This document shows positions 6,610 to 7,044 of a stretch of 7,044 nt of DNA, one piece after another; the first letter of the stretch is position 1, and every line of letters starts with the position of its first letter. The notes beneath the pieces were generated by a model that searched no databases, was not told the DNA's origin, and saw nothing but the letters and a program-made list of their open reading frames with translations. A program made the position numbers and the translations under genes. Source of the DNA: DASTCC01 sp035711465. Lineage in GTDB: Bacteria > Acidobacteriota > Vicinamibacteria > Vicinamibacterales > SCN-69-37. The DNA lies in NCBI GenBank assembly GCA_035711465.1, contig DASTCC010000250.1, positions 1-7,044 on the forward strand, given 5' to 3'.

Positions 6610-6680
6610 TCGCGGCGCGCGCGTGGCGTGAACGCCTGCGTCGCATTCTGAATCACGTTAAGCTGTCGGATTGAACCTGG

Positions 6681-6766
6681 GCCGGGGTGGCGGAACTGGC
6701 AGACGCACAGGACTTAAAATCCTGAGTCGCGCAAGCGACGTGAGAGTTCGATCCTCTCCCCCGGCA
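6681..6766 (+). tRNA. tRNA-Leu (anticodon UAA)
   Basis: This is a complete 86-nt class II tRNA. The acceptor stem GCCGGGG (6681-6687) pairs with CCCCGGC (6759-6765), and the discriminator base is A6766. The anticodon stem CAGGA/TCCTG encloses the loop CTTAAAA with anticodon TAA at 6715-6717. The long variable arm is GTCGC-GCAA-GCGAC (6726-6739). The T arm GAGAG-TTCGATC-CTCTC is at 6742-6758. CCA is not encoded, since CTA follows the discriminator. The long variable arm with discriminator A and the UAA anticodon identify leucine. Its 3' side borders recombined mobile-element debris. Confidence 0.96.
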
Positions 6767-6787
6767 CTAATACAGGCGGAAGTCAGC

Positions 6788-6819
6788 GCGACCGAGTGCG
6801 CCACACGGACGCGCACCCT
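6788..6819 (-). repeat. Short hairpin-bearing motif, copy B (between tRNA-Leu and the transposase remnant)
   Basis: The plus strand reads GCGACCGAGTG (6788-6798). This runs into GTGCGC, nine loop bases and GCGCAC (ending near 6816), a perfect six-pair stem. The 11-base core is identical to copy A at 6496-6506, and both copies have GAAG nine to ten bases before it. The loop length differs between the copies. Confidence 0.3.
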
Positions 6820-6839
6820 CAGCGCTAACCATTCCACCT

Positions 6840-6948
6840 TTGCGAGCCTCGCTTGATCTGCTTCCGAGAGCTCGGCAAACCAGCGCTCGACGAGATTCAA
6901 CCACGAGGCGCTCGTGGGTGTGAAGTGCAGGTGGAAGCGCCGATGGTG
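6840..6948 (-). mobile_element. IS630-family transposase remnant, frameshifted
   Basis: On the minus strand the frame gives 'HRRFHLHFTPTSASWLNLVE' followed by 'RWFAELS', the highly conserved IS630 block that carries the third catalytic acidic residue (the Glu of SWLNLVE) of the DDE nuclease. After the Ser codon at 6867-6865 the homology moves to another frame, where 6863-6843 reads KQIKRGS, the continuation expected in this family. This implies a net one-base gain or two-base loss near 6864. That shifted frame soon meets a TAG near 6824. The N-terminal two thirds of the transposase are missing, since permease-like sequence sits there instead. It is a dead fragment; no terminal inverted repeats were identified. 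Confidence 0.8.
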
Positions 6949-7044
6949 CGACTCAACGGCCCGCGCCACGCCGCCCAAGCTCCGCATCGCCGCACGGCGA
7001 GCCTCATCGGGAGGGAGACCTTGCCGGCGGAATTCCTCGGCCGC
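6949..7044 (-). pseudogene. ADOP-type ABC permease N-terminal prefix fragment (continues past window edge)
   Basis: Read on the minus strand from 7044, the frame gives EEFRRQGLPPDEARRAAM and then RSLGGVARAVES. This matches the N-terminal prefix region of acidobacterial duplicated orphan permeases (consensus roughly E..R.Gm.peEArraA...fGgve..kE). In intact genes this is followed by further prefix residues and a MacB/FtsX-type permease. Here it passes, in frame and without a stop, straight into IS630 transposase sequence at about 6948, so the permease gene is broken. The true start lies outside the window. The identification is from motif memory over only about 32 residues. Confidence 0.55.

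Noticed and set aside
6747..6766. tRNA 3' end as an att site with a second copy
   Set aside because: No second copy of these bases was seen in the window, so an integration site cannot be claimed from this sequence.
6658..6987. Minus-strand 109-codon open frame as a real protein
   Set aside because: Its end is the antisense of tRNA-Leu (the GGEDRTLTS...-type translation common over tRNA genes) and its start is the permease/IS630 chimera. It is debris, not one gene.

Overview
This is a high-GC bacterial window, visibly well above 60% G+C with strong G/C preference at third codon positions. I infer Acidobacteriota, plausibly class Vicinamibacteria. The hints are a secreted HpcH/HpaI-aldolase-like protein of a type I associate with that phylum, and the N-terminal prefix of an ADOP-type (acidobacterial duplicated orphan permease) ABC permease at the right edge. 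No taxonomic marker such as rRNA is present, so this stays an inference.

Layout, left to right. Positions 1-279 (+) hold the C-terminal end of a diacylglycerol/lipid kinase of the YegS/LCB5 type. Positions 338-1132 (+) encode PrmA, the ribosomal protein L11 methyltransferase. Positions 1202-2233 (+) encode a secreted, active-site-divergent HpcH/HpaI-aldolase-family protein. After a 29-nt convergent gap comes a four-gene minus-strand cluster, listed here in transcription order: a membrane-anchored tetraheme cytochrome c (6467-5994), a Tat-exported ferredoxin with four [4Fe-4S] clusters (5980-5216), an NrfD/PsrC-type quinone-interacting membrane subunit (5203-4031), and a large polytopic DUF2339-like membrane protein (4038-2263) whose start overlaps the nrfD stop. 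Positions 6468-6680 are a divergent intergenic region with a GC-rich inverted repeat. tRNA-Leu(UAA) lies at 6681-6766 (+). The right end, about 6780-7044, is a wreck: a fragment of an ADOP permease prefix fused in frame to the catalytic-Glu region of an IS630 transposase, which is itself frameshifted.

How the genes work together: the cytochrome, Fe-S and NrfD proteins make a coherent electron-transfer module between the (mena)quinone pool and a periplasmic partner. Its architecture (cytochrome, four-cluster ferredoxin, NrfD) has the same subunit order as DsrJ-O-P. No molybdopterin, nitrite-reductase or other catalytic subunit is present in the window, so the terminal reaction is unknown. The tight spacing (13 nt, 12 nt, then an 8-nt overlap) and good Shine-Dalgarno sites for the first three genes argue for one transcript. 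The tightly coupled DUF2339-like gene is the least explained member. The left-hand plus-strand genes look like housekeeping neighbours without an evident link to this module.
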